Below are positions 1-7,651 of a DNA stretch of 64,000 nucleotides, piece by piece. The stretch is taken from positions 3,844,001 to 3,908,000 of the forward strand of contig NZ_CP130713.1 in the NCBI RefSeq assembly GCF_030553055.1, read 5' to 3'. The position numbers were made by a program, and so were the translations under genes. The notes below the pieces were generated by a model. The model saw only the letters and a program-made list of their open reading frames with translations. It ran no database searches and was not told the origin of the DNA. Numbering within the stretch: position 1 is the stretch's first letter; each line of letters opens with the position of its first letter. The DNA comes from Streptomyces sp. XD-27 (GTDB lineage: Bacteria > Actinomycetota > Actinomycetes > Streptomycetales > Streptomycetaceae).

Positions 1-732
1 CACGACCCGTACCGCGCGCACGGCGCCCCCGGCGGCCACCCCGGCGGTGACCCCGGACAGACCCAGCAGTTCAGCCTGGGCGAGGCGCCCGACTACGACC
101 CGTACGGCCGCCAGGACCCGGGCCCGGGATACGCCCCCGACCCGTACGGCGACGACTACGGCACGGGCGGGCCCGCGGGCCCGCCGCCCGGCCCCCGCCT
201 GCACTGGAAGGACCTGCTGCGCGGCATCGTGCTGCGCCCGGCGGACACCTTCTGGCGGATGCGGGACCACGCGATGTGGGGTCCGGCGCTGATCGTCACG
301 TTCGTCTACGGCCTGCTCGCGGTCTTCGGCTTCGACAAGGCCCGCGAGGACGTGCTGAACGCGTCGATGTCGAACAGCATCCCGGCGATGGCCTGCACCG
401 GTGTGGCGATGGTGCTCGGCGGCCTCGTGCTGGGCGCGGTCACCCACACCCTGGCCCGCCAGCTCGGCGGCGACGGCATGTGGGCGCCGACGATCGGCCT
501 GTCGATGCTGATCATGTCGGTCACGGACGCGCCGCGACTGCTGTTCGCGATGTTCCTGGGCGGCGACAGCCTGTTCGTGCAGGCGCTGGGCTGGGCGACG
601 TGGGTGGCGGCGGGTGCGCTGTTCACCTCGATGGTGAGCAAGTCGCACGACCTGCCGTGGCCGAAGGCGCTGGGGGCGTCGTCGATCCAGCTGATAGGGC
701 TGCTGAGCCTGCTCAAGCTGGGCACGCTGTAG
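1..732 (+). CDS. Yip1-family integral membrane protein, 5' truncated
   Basis: The frame is open from base 1, so the true start lies upstream of the window. The first 65 or so visible residues are rich in Gly, Pro, Asp and Tyr (repeated DPYG-type motifs), as in the disordered N-terminal tails of Streptomyces Yip1-domain proteins. The conserved part starts near base 200 (LHWKDLLRGIVLRPADTFWRM) and is followed by about four or five hydrophobic segments ending at TAG 730-732. Yip1-domain proteins are polytopic membrane proteins; their bacterial role is not established. A perfect hairpin terminator follows directly. The family call rests on the Trp-rich segment before the first helix and the overall architecture. 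Confidence 0.75.
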   Translation, partial: HDPYRAHGAPGGHPGGDPGQTQQFSLGEAPDYDPYGRQDPGPGYAPDPYGDDYGTGGPAGPPPGPRLHWKDLLRGIVLRPADTFWRMRDHAMWGPALIVTFVYGLLAVFGFDKAREDVLNASMSNSIPAMACTGVAMVLGGLVLGAVTHTLARQLGGDGMWAPTIGLSMLIMSVTDAPRLLFAMFLGGDSLFVQALGWATWVAAGALFTSMVSKSHDLPWPKALGASSIQLIGLLSLLKLGTL

Positions 733-748
733 CGGGCGAACGCAGCCG

Positions 749-791
749 AACGCGAAAGGACCCCGGCGGGAAGCCGGGGTCCTTTCGCGTT
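749..791. terminator. Intrinsic terminator, 18-bp perfect stem
   Basis: Perfect inverted repeat, arms 749-766 and 774-791 with a 7-base loop. It lies between the end of the Yip1 gene and the end of the oppositely oriented phosphoribosyltransferase gene, so it can work in both directions. Confidence 0.9.
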
Positions 792-835
792 ATGCGTTTG
801 TGCTCGCTGCCGCTGCCCTTAGGCGCCGCTGCCCC

Positions 836-1333
836 TCAGGCGTCGAGGATCTGCCCCGGGCGCCGGACGACGGGGGGCTCGACGCTCCACGGGAAGTTGA
901 TCCAGTCGTCGGTCCGCTTCCACACGTACTCGCACTTCACGAGGGAGTGCGACTTCTCGTAGATCACGGCGCTGCGTACGTCGGCGACGGTGCCGACGCA
1001 GAAGTCGTGGACGAGCTTGAGCGTCTTGCCGGTGTCGGCGACGTCGTCGGCGATCAGGACCTTCTTGTCGGAGAAGTCGATCGCATTCGGGACGGGCGCC
1101 AGCATGACGGGCATCTCCAGGGTCGTCCCCACGCCCGTGTAGAACTCCACGTTCACCAGGTGGATGTTCTTGCAGTCCAGCGCGTAGGCCAGCCCGCCGG
1201 CGACGAAGACACCGCCCCGCGCGATGGACAGCACGATGTCGGGCTCGAACCCGTCGTCGGCGATCGTCTGCGCCAGCTCGCGGATGGCGCCGCCGAAGCG
1301 CTCGTAGGTGAGGTTCTCTCGTACGTCACTCAT
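836..1333 (-). CDS. Purine/xanthine-type phosphoribosyltransferase
   Basis: 165 aa. Type I phosphoribosyltransferase fold; it should transfer phosphoribose from PRPP to a purine base in the cytoplasm (salvage). The PRPP-binding loop VLIADDVADTGKTL is at residues 92-105, and the PPi-loop region SIARGG is near residue 37. The start MSDVRENL was chosen because the longer upstream reading frame overlaps dcd. The ATG lies 5 bases beyond the dcd stop, so the two genes are probably co-transcribed. The exact base specificity (xanthine, hypoxanthine or guanine) cannot be read from the motif. Confidence 0.85.
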   Translation of the reverse strand: MSDVRENLTYERFGGAIRELAQTIADDGFEPDIVLSIARGGVFVAGGLAYALDCKNIHLVNVEFYTGVGTTLEMPVMLAPVPNAIDFSDKKVLIADDVADTGKTLKLVHDFCVGTVADVRSAVIYEKSHSLVKCEYVWKRTDDWINFPWSVEPPVVRRPGQILDA

Positions 1334-1338
1334 GCCAG

Positions 1339-1914
1339 TCACACCTGCGTCCGGTGGAATTTCAGAAACGAGCGCGAGGGCGTGGGGCCACGCTGCCCCT
1401 GGTACCGGGAGCCGTACCGCGTGGAGCCGTAGGGGTGCTCGGCGGGCGAGGTCAGCTGGAACATGCACAGCTGCCCGATCTTCATCCCCGGCCACAGCTT
1501 GATGGGCAGCGTCGCGACGTTCGACAGCTCCAGGGTGACGTGCCCGGAGAACCCCGGGTCGATGAACCCGGCGGTCGAGTGCGTCAGCAGCCCCAGCCGC
1601 CCCAGGCTGGACTTGCCCTCCAGCCGGGAGGCGATGTCGTCGGGCAGGGTGATGACCTCGTAGGTCGAGGCGAGCACGAACTCCCCGGGGTGCAGGATGA
1701 ACGGCTCATCGCCCTCCGGCTCGACCAGCCGCGTCAGGTCGGCCTGCTCGACGGCGGGGTCGATGTGCGGATAGCGGTGGTTCTCGAACACCCGGAAGAA
1801 GCGGTCGAGCCGCACATCGATGCTCGACGGCTGAACCATGTCCGGGTCGTACGGATCGATCCGCACCCGCCCGGCGTCGATCTGGGCGCGGATGTCCTTG
1901 TCAGAGAGAAGCAC
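1339..1914 (-). CDS. dcd: dCTP deaminase
   Basis: 191 aa, the usual family length. It deaminates dCTP to dUTP, feeding thymidylate synthesis in the cytoplasm. The active-site pattern is present: S102 and R106 in [11 protein letters not shown] and catalytic E129 in the segment [18 protein letters not shown]. The spacing R106-E129 (23) equals that between R115 and E138 of the E. coli enzyme. The start is GTG at 1914 (VLLSDKDI), which matches the family N-terminus; a longer in-frame extension upstream has no family resemblance. It is the first gene of a probable two-gene operon with the phosphoribosyltransferase. Confidence 0.95.
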   Translation of the reverse strand: MLLSDKDIRAQIDAGRVRIDPYDPDMVQPSSIDVRLDRFFRVFENHRYPHIDPAVEQADLTRLVEPEGDEPFILHPGEFVLASTYEVITLPDDIASRLEGKSSLGRLGLLTHSTAGFIDPGFSGHVTLELSNVATLPIKLWPGMKIGQLCMFQLTSPAEHPYGSTRYGSRYQGQRGPTPSRSFLKFHRTQV

Positions 1915-2047
1915 GGGACGAGGATACGCAAACGACGCGGACACCGCGGGCCCGCCCCAACGCGGACACCGCGTCCCGCGCGATTCCCACCGCTTCACCG
2001 CGCCCCGATGATCTACGCGGCCACCGCTTTCGATCTACCGCTTCGAT

Positions 2048-2212
2048 CTATCGCTTCTGAAGCTGCACCGGCACCGCATGGCGCAACCGCGCGCACTGCG
2101 GACAACGCAGCAGCCGCCCGGGCCCGATCCGATCGGCGCCGAGGTTCTGCATCGGGAACGAAGCGGTGCTGAACACGTGCCCTTCGGCACAACGGACGAC
2201 GGTGCGCTCCAT
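2048..2212 (-). CDS. 54-aa conserved small protein with two Cys pairs (zinc-ribbon-like)
   Basis: Very short gene: MERTVVRCAEGHVFSTASFP... ending ...VQLQKR and TAG. The start ATG at 2212 is preceded by a strong GGGGAAGGGA ribosome-binding site. Cysteines occur as C8 with a nearby His (CAEGH) and a CPQC pair around residues 37-40, a spacing that fits a small treble-clef or zinc-ribbon fold. The C-terminal half is basic. It sits between dcd and tRNA-Gly. I believe I recognise it as a conserved Streptomyces protein of unknown role; zinc binding is inferred from the cysteines only. Confidence 0.75.
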   Translation of the reverse strand: MERTVVRCAEGHVFSTASFPMQNLGADRIGPGRLLRCPQCARLRHAVPVQLQKR

Positions 2213-2469
2213 CGAGTCCCTTCCCCGAGAACGTGAAAGACAAAAGCCACATTAGGGGATGAACAGGCCGCTGTTCCACGCGGCACTCCGACCCCCCACC
2301 GTACGCCCAACCCGACCCGCCCGCAGTCACATCGCCACCCGCATCACCACCGTCGACACCCCTCCCTCACCCCCCTCAACAGCACGAAGACCCCGGGCCG
2401 ATGCGGCTGGGGTCAGGAATGGGGTACAGTGTGCGACGATGCGGCACTGAGAGATCAGCGCCCCGCTTC

Positions 2470-2543
2470 GCGGGTGTAGTTTAATGGTAGAACATGAGCT
2501 TCCCAAGCTCAGAGCGCGAGTTCGATTCTCGTCACCCGCTCCA
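2470..2543 (+). tRNA. tRNA-Gly (CCC)
   Basis: Acceptor stem GCGGGTG/CACCCGC, discriminator T, and an encoded CCA at 2541-2543. The anticodon loop TTCCCAA gives anticodon CCC. The T arm contains GTTCGATTC. Its 3' half (from 2500) is repeated at three places downstream, so this gene is the integration target of the tandem islands that follow, and the intact copy is the left-most one. Confidence 0.95.
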
Positions 2544-2544
2544 T
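2500..2544 (+). repeat. att site 1 (inside tRNA-Gly)
   Basis: 45 bp, starting TTCCCAAGCTCAGAGCGCGA, from the anticodon to just past CCA. Identical copies of at least 44 bp lie at 13364, 14571 and 17929. A tRNA 3'-half duplication is the classic footprint of a tyrosine-recombinase integrative element. Confidence 0.9.
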
Positions 2545-2550
2545 AGCGAA

Positions 2551-2573
2551 GGCCCAGGTCAGAGACCTGGGCC
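2551..2573 (+). terminator. tRNA-Gly terminator hairpin
   Basis: Stem GGCCCAGGTC, loop AGA, stem GACCTGGGCC, followed by TTGTT. The same 10-bp stem occurs after every att copy and also at 43654 and 51151. Confidence 0.85.
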
Positions 2574-3156
2574 TTGTTGGTTATCTAGACCATTTACGGG
2601 GCGCGTGCCATTCGCGTGCCATAAGGGACCGATTACCGCGCCGAATGGGGCAGCGCAAGCCCCGATCCAGAGGCGCGCCATCGAGTTGTCTCGAATCGCG
2701 AGACGCATTTTGCATGACCTGCGCCACTCTCGGGGTGGGGGTGGTGCATGTGCACGGGTGCGAAGCCCCTCTGAGCCCGCGCAGTCGACACACACACCGC
2801 ATGTTGGGCGGCATTCACGCTGCCAATGTCGCAGGCGTGAATGAGGTGTTGTGCGTGCCGACGGATTCGGTTGGTGGAACGGTTCGTGGGCGGCGGCACC
2901 TTGCCGACGACCGGGGCCTTCGGGCGGGAGCCTGCACAGTTGACGCCTCCGGCGCTGGACCACGTCGACACGGTGCCGGTGTCCCCGGCTAGTGCTGATG
3001 CGTTTGCGCACCTGAGCCCTTCGGCGGCCGCGCCTCTCGACATGGCGCTGGTACTGGGCGCCTCTGGTCGGCGGACCGATGGCCGATCCGCGACACAGCC
3101 ACGGTGTACGAGGTATGCGATGGCCCATCCATGGGCTGAGCTGCGACGATCAAGCC
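2574..3156. other. Gene-free left end of island 1 with paired arm-like sites
   Basis: I see no credible gene in these 580 bases. Two CGTGCCA heptamers (2604-2610 and 2615-2621) lie one helical turn apart, about 60 bp from the tRNA end. This is where integrase arm sites of such elements usually lie. The 3' end of an integrase gene would be expected here but none is recognisable in any frame. Confidence 0.5.
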
Positions 3157-3918
3157 ATGTCGCGCGCATTCGAGGAACTGGTGGCCGAGGCCGACGCTGT
3201 ATCGGTGGAGGGCTGGGACTTCTCCTGGCTCGACGGGCGGGCCAGTGAGGAGCGCCCCTCGTGGGGCTACCAGCGCTCGATGGGAGAGCGGATGGCACGT
3301 GCCCGCGCGGCGCTGGACATCCAGACCGGCGGCGGCGAGGTCCTCGCCGGGGTTCCGAAACTCCCGGCCCTGACAGTGGCCACGGAATCCTGGCCGCCGA
3401 ACCTCGCCGAGGCGACCAGACTGCTGCATCCACGCGGAGTGGCGGTCGTCGCCGACGAGGACGAGCCGCCCCTCCCGTTCGCCGACGAAGCCTTCGACCT
3501 GGTGGTCAGCCGCCACCCCGTCAACACCTGGTGGGAGGAGATCGCCCGGGTCCTGCAACCCGGCGGCACCTACTTCTCCCAGCAGGTCGGCCCGGCCAGC
3601 GTCTTCGAACTCGTCGAGTACTTCCTGGGACCGCAGCCGCCCGAGGTACGACGCAAGCGCCATCCCGACGACGCCCGCGCCACCGCCGAGGCCGCCGGCC
3701 TGGAGGTCGTCGACCTGCGCTCGGAATCCCTGCGCACCGAGTTCTTCGACATCGGCGCGGTGATCTACTTCCTGCGGAAGGTGATCTGGATGGTCCCGGG
3801 GTTCACCGTCGACCAGTACCAAGACAGGCTCAGGCATCTGCACGACCACATCCAGGCCGACGGCCCCTTCGTCGCGCACACCACACGCTTCCTGATCGAA
3901 GCCCGCAAACCCGCCTGA
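3157..3918 (+). CDS. Class I SAM-dependent methyltransferase
   Basis: 253 aa. Start ATG 3157 (MSRAFEELVAEAD). The middle has a methyltransferase-11-like layout: an acidic segment around ADEDEPPLPFADEAFDLVVS that reads like motif II with the following strand, and VLQPGGTYFSQQVGP like the post-III strand and loop. The N-terminal segment WDFSWLDGRASEERPSWGYQRSM followed by LDIQTGGGEVLAG is typical of Streptomyces small-molecule methyltransferases. The substrate is unknown. It stands alone at the left of island 1. Confidence 0.8.
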   Translation: MSRAFEELVAEADAVSVEGWDFSWLDGRASEERPSWGYQRSMGERMARARAALDIQTGGGEVLAGVPKLPALTVATESWPPNLAEATRLLHPRGVAVVADEDEPPLPFADEAFDLVVSRHPVNTWWEEIARVLQPGGTYFSQQVGPASVFELVEYFLGPQPPEVRRKRHPDDARATAEAAGLEVVDLRSESLRTEFFDIGAVIYFLRKVIWMVPGFTVDQYQDRLRHLHDHIQADGPFVAHTTRFLIEARKPA

Positions 3919-4166
3919 GAGGAGTACGCGCCGGACAGCGGCCTCGACCGGGGCAACCGGACTGGTGGCCGGTTCCCGACACGGCTCGCCGAGACGGACC
4001 AGCAGGCAGGTCAGGGTCCGTACGGGCGTCTCAACGCCTCACAGTGGCCGCCCCCACTCATTCGAGTGATCAGCACATGATCACGTGGTGGCCTGGGTGA
4101 CATCGCTGCGAGCCTGGCAAGGCTCCGAAATCGGAGCACGCATCGCGTGAACGAAGGGAAACCCGT

Positions 4167-4454
4167 ATGCGCCGCAGTGCCGCCGCAACACTCGGAGCCG
4201 CCGCACTTGTCGCTGTGCTCGCTACACCTGCCAGCGCCGATGACCCCTTCGGCCCCAATGTGTACGGTTCTGCGCAAGGGTCCGTGCAAGGTTCCCTGGG
4301 GATGGCGGGGGTGCCGGCATCAGGTGACTGGAGCTGGAATTGGAGGTCCAACGTGCAGAGCCAAAACGGCCTGGCCAACATCGCCACCGGCGGAAACCTG
4401 TGCACCGGACTGGTCGGCGTCCTGGCCCCCGCCAACAGTTGCGGGCCCTCCTGA
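4167..4454 (+). CDS. Small secreted protein, unknown function
   Basis: 95 aa. The RBS is GAAGGGAA, 7 bases before ATG 4167. Residues 1-25 form a Sec signal peptide (MRRSAAATLGAAALVAVLA then TPASA|DD, cleavage probably after ASA). The mature part is about 70 aa, rich in Gly, Ser, Asn and Gln (GSAQGSVQGSLG, SWNWRSNVQSQNGLAN), with two cysteines near the C-terminus (NLC and NSC) that could form one disulfide. It lacks the chaplin signature. I do not recognise a function. Confidence 0.7.
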   Translation: MRRSAAATLGAAALVAVLATPASADDPFGPNVYGSAQGSVQGSLGMAGVPASGDWSWNWRSNVQSQNGLANIATGGNLCTGLVGVLAPANSCGPS

Positions 4455-4484
4455 CAGGCTGCCCTACCAGCGACGGCACCTGCT

Positions 4485-5075
4485 TCAGGCGAGGACGACT
4501 GGCTCGCCGTTCAGCGCCACACCTGCGCGGCGTAGCTCGCTGATCGCGGTGCTGGTGGTGTCGGCGGCAACGCCGGCGGTGTAGTCGAGCAGGACCCGTA
4601 CCGCGAAGCCCGCTCGTACGCCGTCCAGCGCGGTGGCCTTCACGCAGTGGTCGGTGGCGATGCCGACGACGTCGAGATCGCTGACGTCGCGGGCACGCAG
4701 CCAGTCGGCCAGGGACGTGCCGTCCTGGGCCGAGCCCTCGAAACCGCTCTTCGAGGCGGAGTAGGCACCCTTGTAGAAGACCTCGTCGACGGCCCCGGAA
4801 GCGACGGCAGGCGCGAAGTCCGGATGGAATTCGCCTCCCTCACCGCCGACGACGCAGTGCGCGGGGAAGGAGTTCTCGAAGTCGGGGTGCTCGGAGAAGT
4901 GGGCCCCCGGGTCGACGTGGTGGTCACGGGTGGCGACGATATACGCGTAACCCCCGTCGGCGCGCCGCACCAGGTCGGCGATGGCGACGGCCCTGTCCGC
5001 GCCGCCCTTCACCGGAATACTGCCGCCCTCGCAGAAGTCCTTCTGCACATCGACGACGATCAGAGCACGGCGCAC
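4485..5075 (-). CDS. pncA: Nicotinamidase / pyrazinamidase
   Basis: 196 aa isochorismatase-fold hydrolase that converts nicotinamide to nicotinic acid for NAD salvage. The catalytic triad is D9 (VVDVQKDF), K102 (FYKGAYS) and C144 (GIATDHCVKATAL). The metal ligands D51, H53, H59 and H73 match the M. tuberculosis PncA pattern D49/H51/H57/H71. The start ATG 5075 is the only sensible one. It lies downstream, on the same strand, of the disrupted 50-aa membrane-protein gene, so it may have lost its upstream promoter when the transposon inserted. Confidence 0.93.
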   Translation of the reverse strand: MRRALIVVDVQKDFCEGGSIPVKGGADRAVAIADLVRRADGGYAYIVATRDHHVDPGAHFSEHPDFENSFPAHCVVGGEGGEFHPDFAPAVASGAVDEVFYKGAYSASKSGFEGSAQDGTSLADWLRARDVSDLDVVGIATDHCVKATALDGVRAGFAVRVLLDYTAGVAADTTSTAISELRRAGVALNGEPVVLA

Positions 5076-5446
5076 AGCTCAATCCTTTCCTTGCAGGAAC
5101 CCATGCCCGTATGCCTGCCCATCCGCTATGAACGGGCACACCACGGGCCCGTCATTCACCTGACCAGCCCCGGCCCGCACGCGCTCGGTCCTCGCTGTCG
5201 CACGAGTTCGACCAGCTCGTCGCCCTTCGGACGATCTGACGGAGCGACTGGTCGGGGCGCGGGGATCAAGGTGATTCGACCGAAAGACAACGCTGCCAAG
5301 TGCGGCTGCGCGGCGGCCAGCCGCCAGAGCCAGCAGCAACAAGGAGCCGAGTGGACGGCGCAGCCGCGGAAGGCGCTGGTCAGCCAGGCAGAGCGACACG
5401 CGCTGACCAGCACAGCGGGAAGTGATCTTGAGGCGCCCGGGAACGA
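5076..5446. other. Unassigned 370-bp stretch between pncA and the disrupted gene
   Basis: Several open frames exist here, but none has a ribosome-binding site, a family motif or convincing codon use. A promoter for pncA may lie here; I cannot place one. Confidence 0.3.
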
Positions 5447-5537
5447 TCAACCGTGCAGCGCCGTATGACGCCAGCTCAACGCATTCCGTCGGTTGGCCCC
5501 GGTCAGCGCCAGGACGATCACGGCGACCGTGGACAGC
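5447..5537 (-). pseudogene. 3' half of a 50-aa membrane-protein gene split by the composite transposon
   Basis: Reading leftward from 5537 this strand encodes LSTVAVIVLALTGANRRNAL... and stops at TGA (5447-5449). Joined to the 5' half at 8114-8180, with one copy of the ACAGC duplication removed, it gives an uninterrupted 50-codon frame (153 bases including stop) with one continuous hydrophobic helix. This is direct evidence that the segment between was inserted. Confidence 0.8.
5533..5537 (+). repeat. Target-site duplication ACAGC, left copy
   Basis: ACAGC directly precedes the left outer end of the composite unit. The same five bases (8114-8118) directly follow its right outer end. The inner ends of the two flanking elements are not bordered by ACAGC. 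Confidence 0.85.
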
Positions 5538-5999
5538 TGTCCCGTCGCATCGAAGGTTGAGCAGTCTCACTGAACGTTGAGCGCCGGTGAGGCTCGTCCA
5601 CGGCACCCAAAGTTATGGTGTGCATACGGAATGTGATACTGCGTGGGCGACCAGGAAGGACGAGGCAATGGCTGATGCGGCGTCGACGGGAAATGTCTAC
5701 TTCGTTAGAGCTAGCGAGGAGGTCAAGACACTGTCGTACACGCCCAGCAACGAGAACATGCTTGAGCTCTATGGCCTGTTCAAGCAGGGCATTCTCGGCG
5801 ACAACGAGACGGACGCGCCGGGAGTGTTCAGCCTCACCGCCAAAGCGAAGTGGAACGCGTGGAAGGAGAAGGCGGGCATGTCACAGGTGGAAGCACAGGC
5901 GCAGTACATCGCACTCGTCGAGAAGCTCAAGGCTGCCCAATAGCGTTGCCTAGCGCTCAACGTTCAGTGAGACTGCTCAACCTTCGATGCGACGGGACA
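5538..5999 (+). mobile_element. 462-bp TIR element with ACBP passenger, copy 1
   Basis: Perfect 47-bp terminal inverted repeats: 5538-5584 and 5953-5999 (TGTCCCGTCGCATCGAAGGT... and its complement). Only 368 bp lie between them, filled by one small gene with its leader. It is far too short for a transposase, so it is a MITE-like, non-autonomous element with a functional-looking passenger gene. As far as I can compare, it is identical to copy 2 throughout. Confidence 0.9.
5668..5943 (+). CDS. Acyl-CoA-binding protein (ACBP), copy 1
   Basis: 91 aa, close to the 86-90 aa of eukaryotic ACBP. The family binds long-chain acyl-CoA esters in a four-helix bundle in the cytosol, buffering and delivering them. 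All four ligand residues known from bovine ACBP are present with identical spacing: Y35 and K39 (ELYGLFKQG), K61 (AKWNAWKEKAG) and Y80 (AQAQYIALVEKL), matching Y28, K32, K54 and Y73. ATG 5668 is preceded by GGAAGGA. Codon use is visibly less GC-rich than in neighbouring genes (GTTAGAGCTAGC, for example), suggesting transfer. It is the sole passenger of a TIR element. The family is mostly eukaryotic, with scattered bacterial members. Confidence 0.93.
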   Translation: MADAASTGNVYFVRASEEVKTLSYTPSNENMLELYGLFKQGILGDNETDAPGVFSLTAKAKWNAWKEKAGMSQVEAQAQYIALVEKLKAAQ

Positions 6000-6057
6000 G
6001 CACCGCCTCGAACCCCCGGATTGCACGGGTTCATTGGACACGACGCCTCCGTGTCGT

Positions 6058-6071
6058 CAAACGATCGTTTG
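6058..6071. promoter_or_regulatory. 14-bp palindrome CAAACGATCGTTTG, possible TetR-type operator
   Basis: Perfect palindrome in the non-coding spacer inside the composite unit. The AAACG...CGTTT shape resembles operators of TetR-family repressors, but no such gene is nearby, so the role is a guess. Confidence 0.35.
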
Positions 6072-6169
6072 CCGACAGGCCGGGCCGGCTTGATCCGGCC
6101 GCCCGGGTCCACTGTGCTTGACAGCGGACTGTCCGGGCGGGTCGGGCGGTGGGAGGCTGCGGATCGTGT

Positions 6170-6338
6170 GTGACGAAACGCGGTCGACGGTCGGCCGGGC
6201 ATCACGGCTCTGCCTGCGCTCGCACCGCAGCTGGCTCCCGTTAGCGGTCATCACCCGGGATCGCGGACACAGCTGCGCGGGATCGACGCCTGGCGGAAGC
6301 CACGTTCCTGCAGGTCAGTCAATTCCGTCGGTTGCCCT
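6170..6338 (+). repeat. 169-bp direct repeat, left copy
   Basis: The 169 bases starting GTGACGAAACGCGGTCGACG recur at 7443-7611 in the same orientation; I find one mismatch, near the end. The left copy ends inside the stop codon of the quinone oxidoreductase gene (6337-6339). The pair brackets that gene and could mediate its loss by recombination. Confidence 0.9.
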
Positions 6339-7308
6339 AGGGGATGACGAGTAGCTTGCCGGTGGTACGCCGAGCCTCCAGATCGCGGTGAGCTTGGGCG
6401 ACCTCGGCGAGCGGGTAGCGGGCCGTCACGGTGGTCTCAAGCGCCTTGGTGCGCACCAATTCAAGCACGTCGGCGGCGCGCCGGAGCAGCTCGGACCGAT
6501 CGGCGATGAAGTGCCCGAGGCTTGGCCGGATCAGGGTCAGCGAACCGCCCTGGGCGAGCCGGATGGGGTCGAAGGGCGGCACTGCACCACTCGCGGCGCC
6601 GAAGAGCACCAGGTGGCCGCGGGTTCGCAGGCTGGCGAGGCTCGCATCGAAGGTGTCCCTGCCGACGCCGTCGAAGACGACAGGCAGGCCCTGGCCGCCA
6701 TGGAGCCGCTTCACCTCGGCCGCGAGATCGTCCACTGCAGAGTAGAGGATCACCTCGGCGGCCCCGGCGCGCCGCGCCAGCTGGGCCTTCTCCGGTGTCG
6801 AGGTTGTGCCGATCACTCTGCCGCCGAGATGGGTGATGAGCTGGGTCAGCACAAGCCCCATGCCGCCGGCAGCAGCGTGCACGAGCACCGTGTCGCCTGG
6901 CTGGACCGGGTAGGCGTCCTTGACGAGGTAGTGCGCCGTCATGCCCTGCAGCAGCACGGCGGCGGCGGCCTCGAAGTCGACGCCGTCGGGCAGGGGCACG
7001 AGCCGGGAGGAGTCCACGACGGCCTGCTCTGCATAGGTGCCGGGAATCTCCACCCAGCCGACCCGGTCTCCCACAGCGACGTGGGTGACGCCGGGTCCAA
7101 CCTCGAGGACCGTGCCCGCGCCCTCAGTGCCCGGGGTGAAGGGCAGCGGGAGGGTGTACCGGCCCTGGCGGTGGTATACGTCGAGGAAGTTGACGCCGGA
7201 CGCGGCGACCTCCACGACCGCCTGGCCCGGGCCCGGCATCGGTTGATCAATGTCGACCAGTCGCAGCACCTCGGGACCGCCCACTTCGGAAACCTGAATC
7301 GCTCGCAT
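6337..7308 (-). CDS. Zinc-independent quinone oxidoreductase (MDR family)
   Basis: 323 aa, normal for NADPH:quinone oxidoreductases. N-terminal GroES-like domain (SGVNFLDVYHRQGRY, PFTPGTEGAGTVLEVG), then a Rossmann domain with the nucleotide loop VHAAAGGMGLVLTQL. The catalytic-zinc Cys/His ligands of alcohol dehydrogenases are absent, placing it with zeta-crystallin/QOR enzymes that reduce quinones or enones with NADPH. ATG 7308 follows a strong AGGAGGGGTC site. It is the central cargo of the composite unit, flanked by 169-bp direct repeats. Any metabolic link to ACBP is speculation. Confidence 0.92.
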   Translation of the reverse strand: MRAIQVSEVGGPEVLRLVDIDQPMPGPGQAVVEVAASGVNFLDVYHRQGRYTLPLPFTPGTEGAGTVLEVGPGVTHVAVGDRVGWVEIPGTYAEQAVVDSSRLVPLPDGVDFEAAAAVLLQGMTAHYLVKDAYPVQPGDTVLVHAAAGGMGLVLTQLITHLGGRVIGTTSTPEKAQLARRAGAAEVILYSAVDDLAAEVKRLHGGQGLPVVFDGVGRDTFDASLASLRTRGHLVLFGAASGAVPPFDPIRLAQGGSLTLIRPSLGHFIADRSELLRRAADVLELVRTKALETTVTARYPLAEVAQAHRDLEARRTTGKLLVIP

Positions 7309-7442
7309 GACCCCTCCTGAAACGGCTAACTTCCCTCACCAACTCCGGTCGTGGCGATCCGATTCCCGCTCGCGGTGAGGTGTCGAAGCCGTCTCGTGCC
7401 CACGTGGGAGAAGGGTGCCACCGACGGAATGGGCCTGCCCAG

Positions 7443-7611
7443 GTGACGAAACGCGGTCGACGGTCGGCCGGGCATCACGGCTCTGCCTGCGCTCGCACCG
7501 CAGCTGGCTCCCGTTAGCGGTCATCACCCGGGATCGCGGACACAGCTGCGCGGGATCGACGCCTGGCGGAAGCCACGTTCCTGCAGGTCAGTCAATTCCG
7601 TCGGTGGCCCT
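7443..7611 (+). repeat. 169-bp direct repeat, right copy
   Basis: Second copy of the 6170-6338 sequence, upstream of the oxidoreductase start. It may hold that gene's promoter. It shows a single T-to-G difference near its end. Confidence 0.9.
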
Positions 7612-7651
7612 TGTTCATGCACATTGATCCGTGCAGCTCTACGCGTCCTGC

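Noticed and set aside
276..962. 228-aa plus-strand open frame
   Set aside because: Shadow of the Yip1 gene in another frame; it runs through the perfect terminator hairpin and has no ribosome site or family motif.
2559..3433. Possible remnant of an integrase gene at the left end of island 1
   Set aside because: No tyrosine-recombinase motif (R...H-x-x-R...Y) can be found in any frame; only the position is suggestive.
5156..5413. 85-aa minus-strand frame between pncA and the disrupted gene
   Set aside because: Starts without a ribosome site and has no conserved motif or convincing codon bias.
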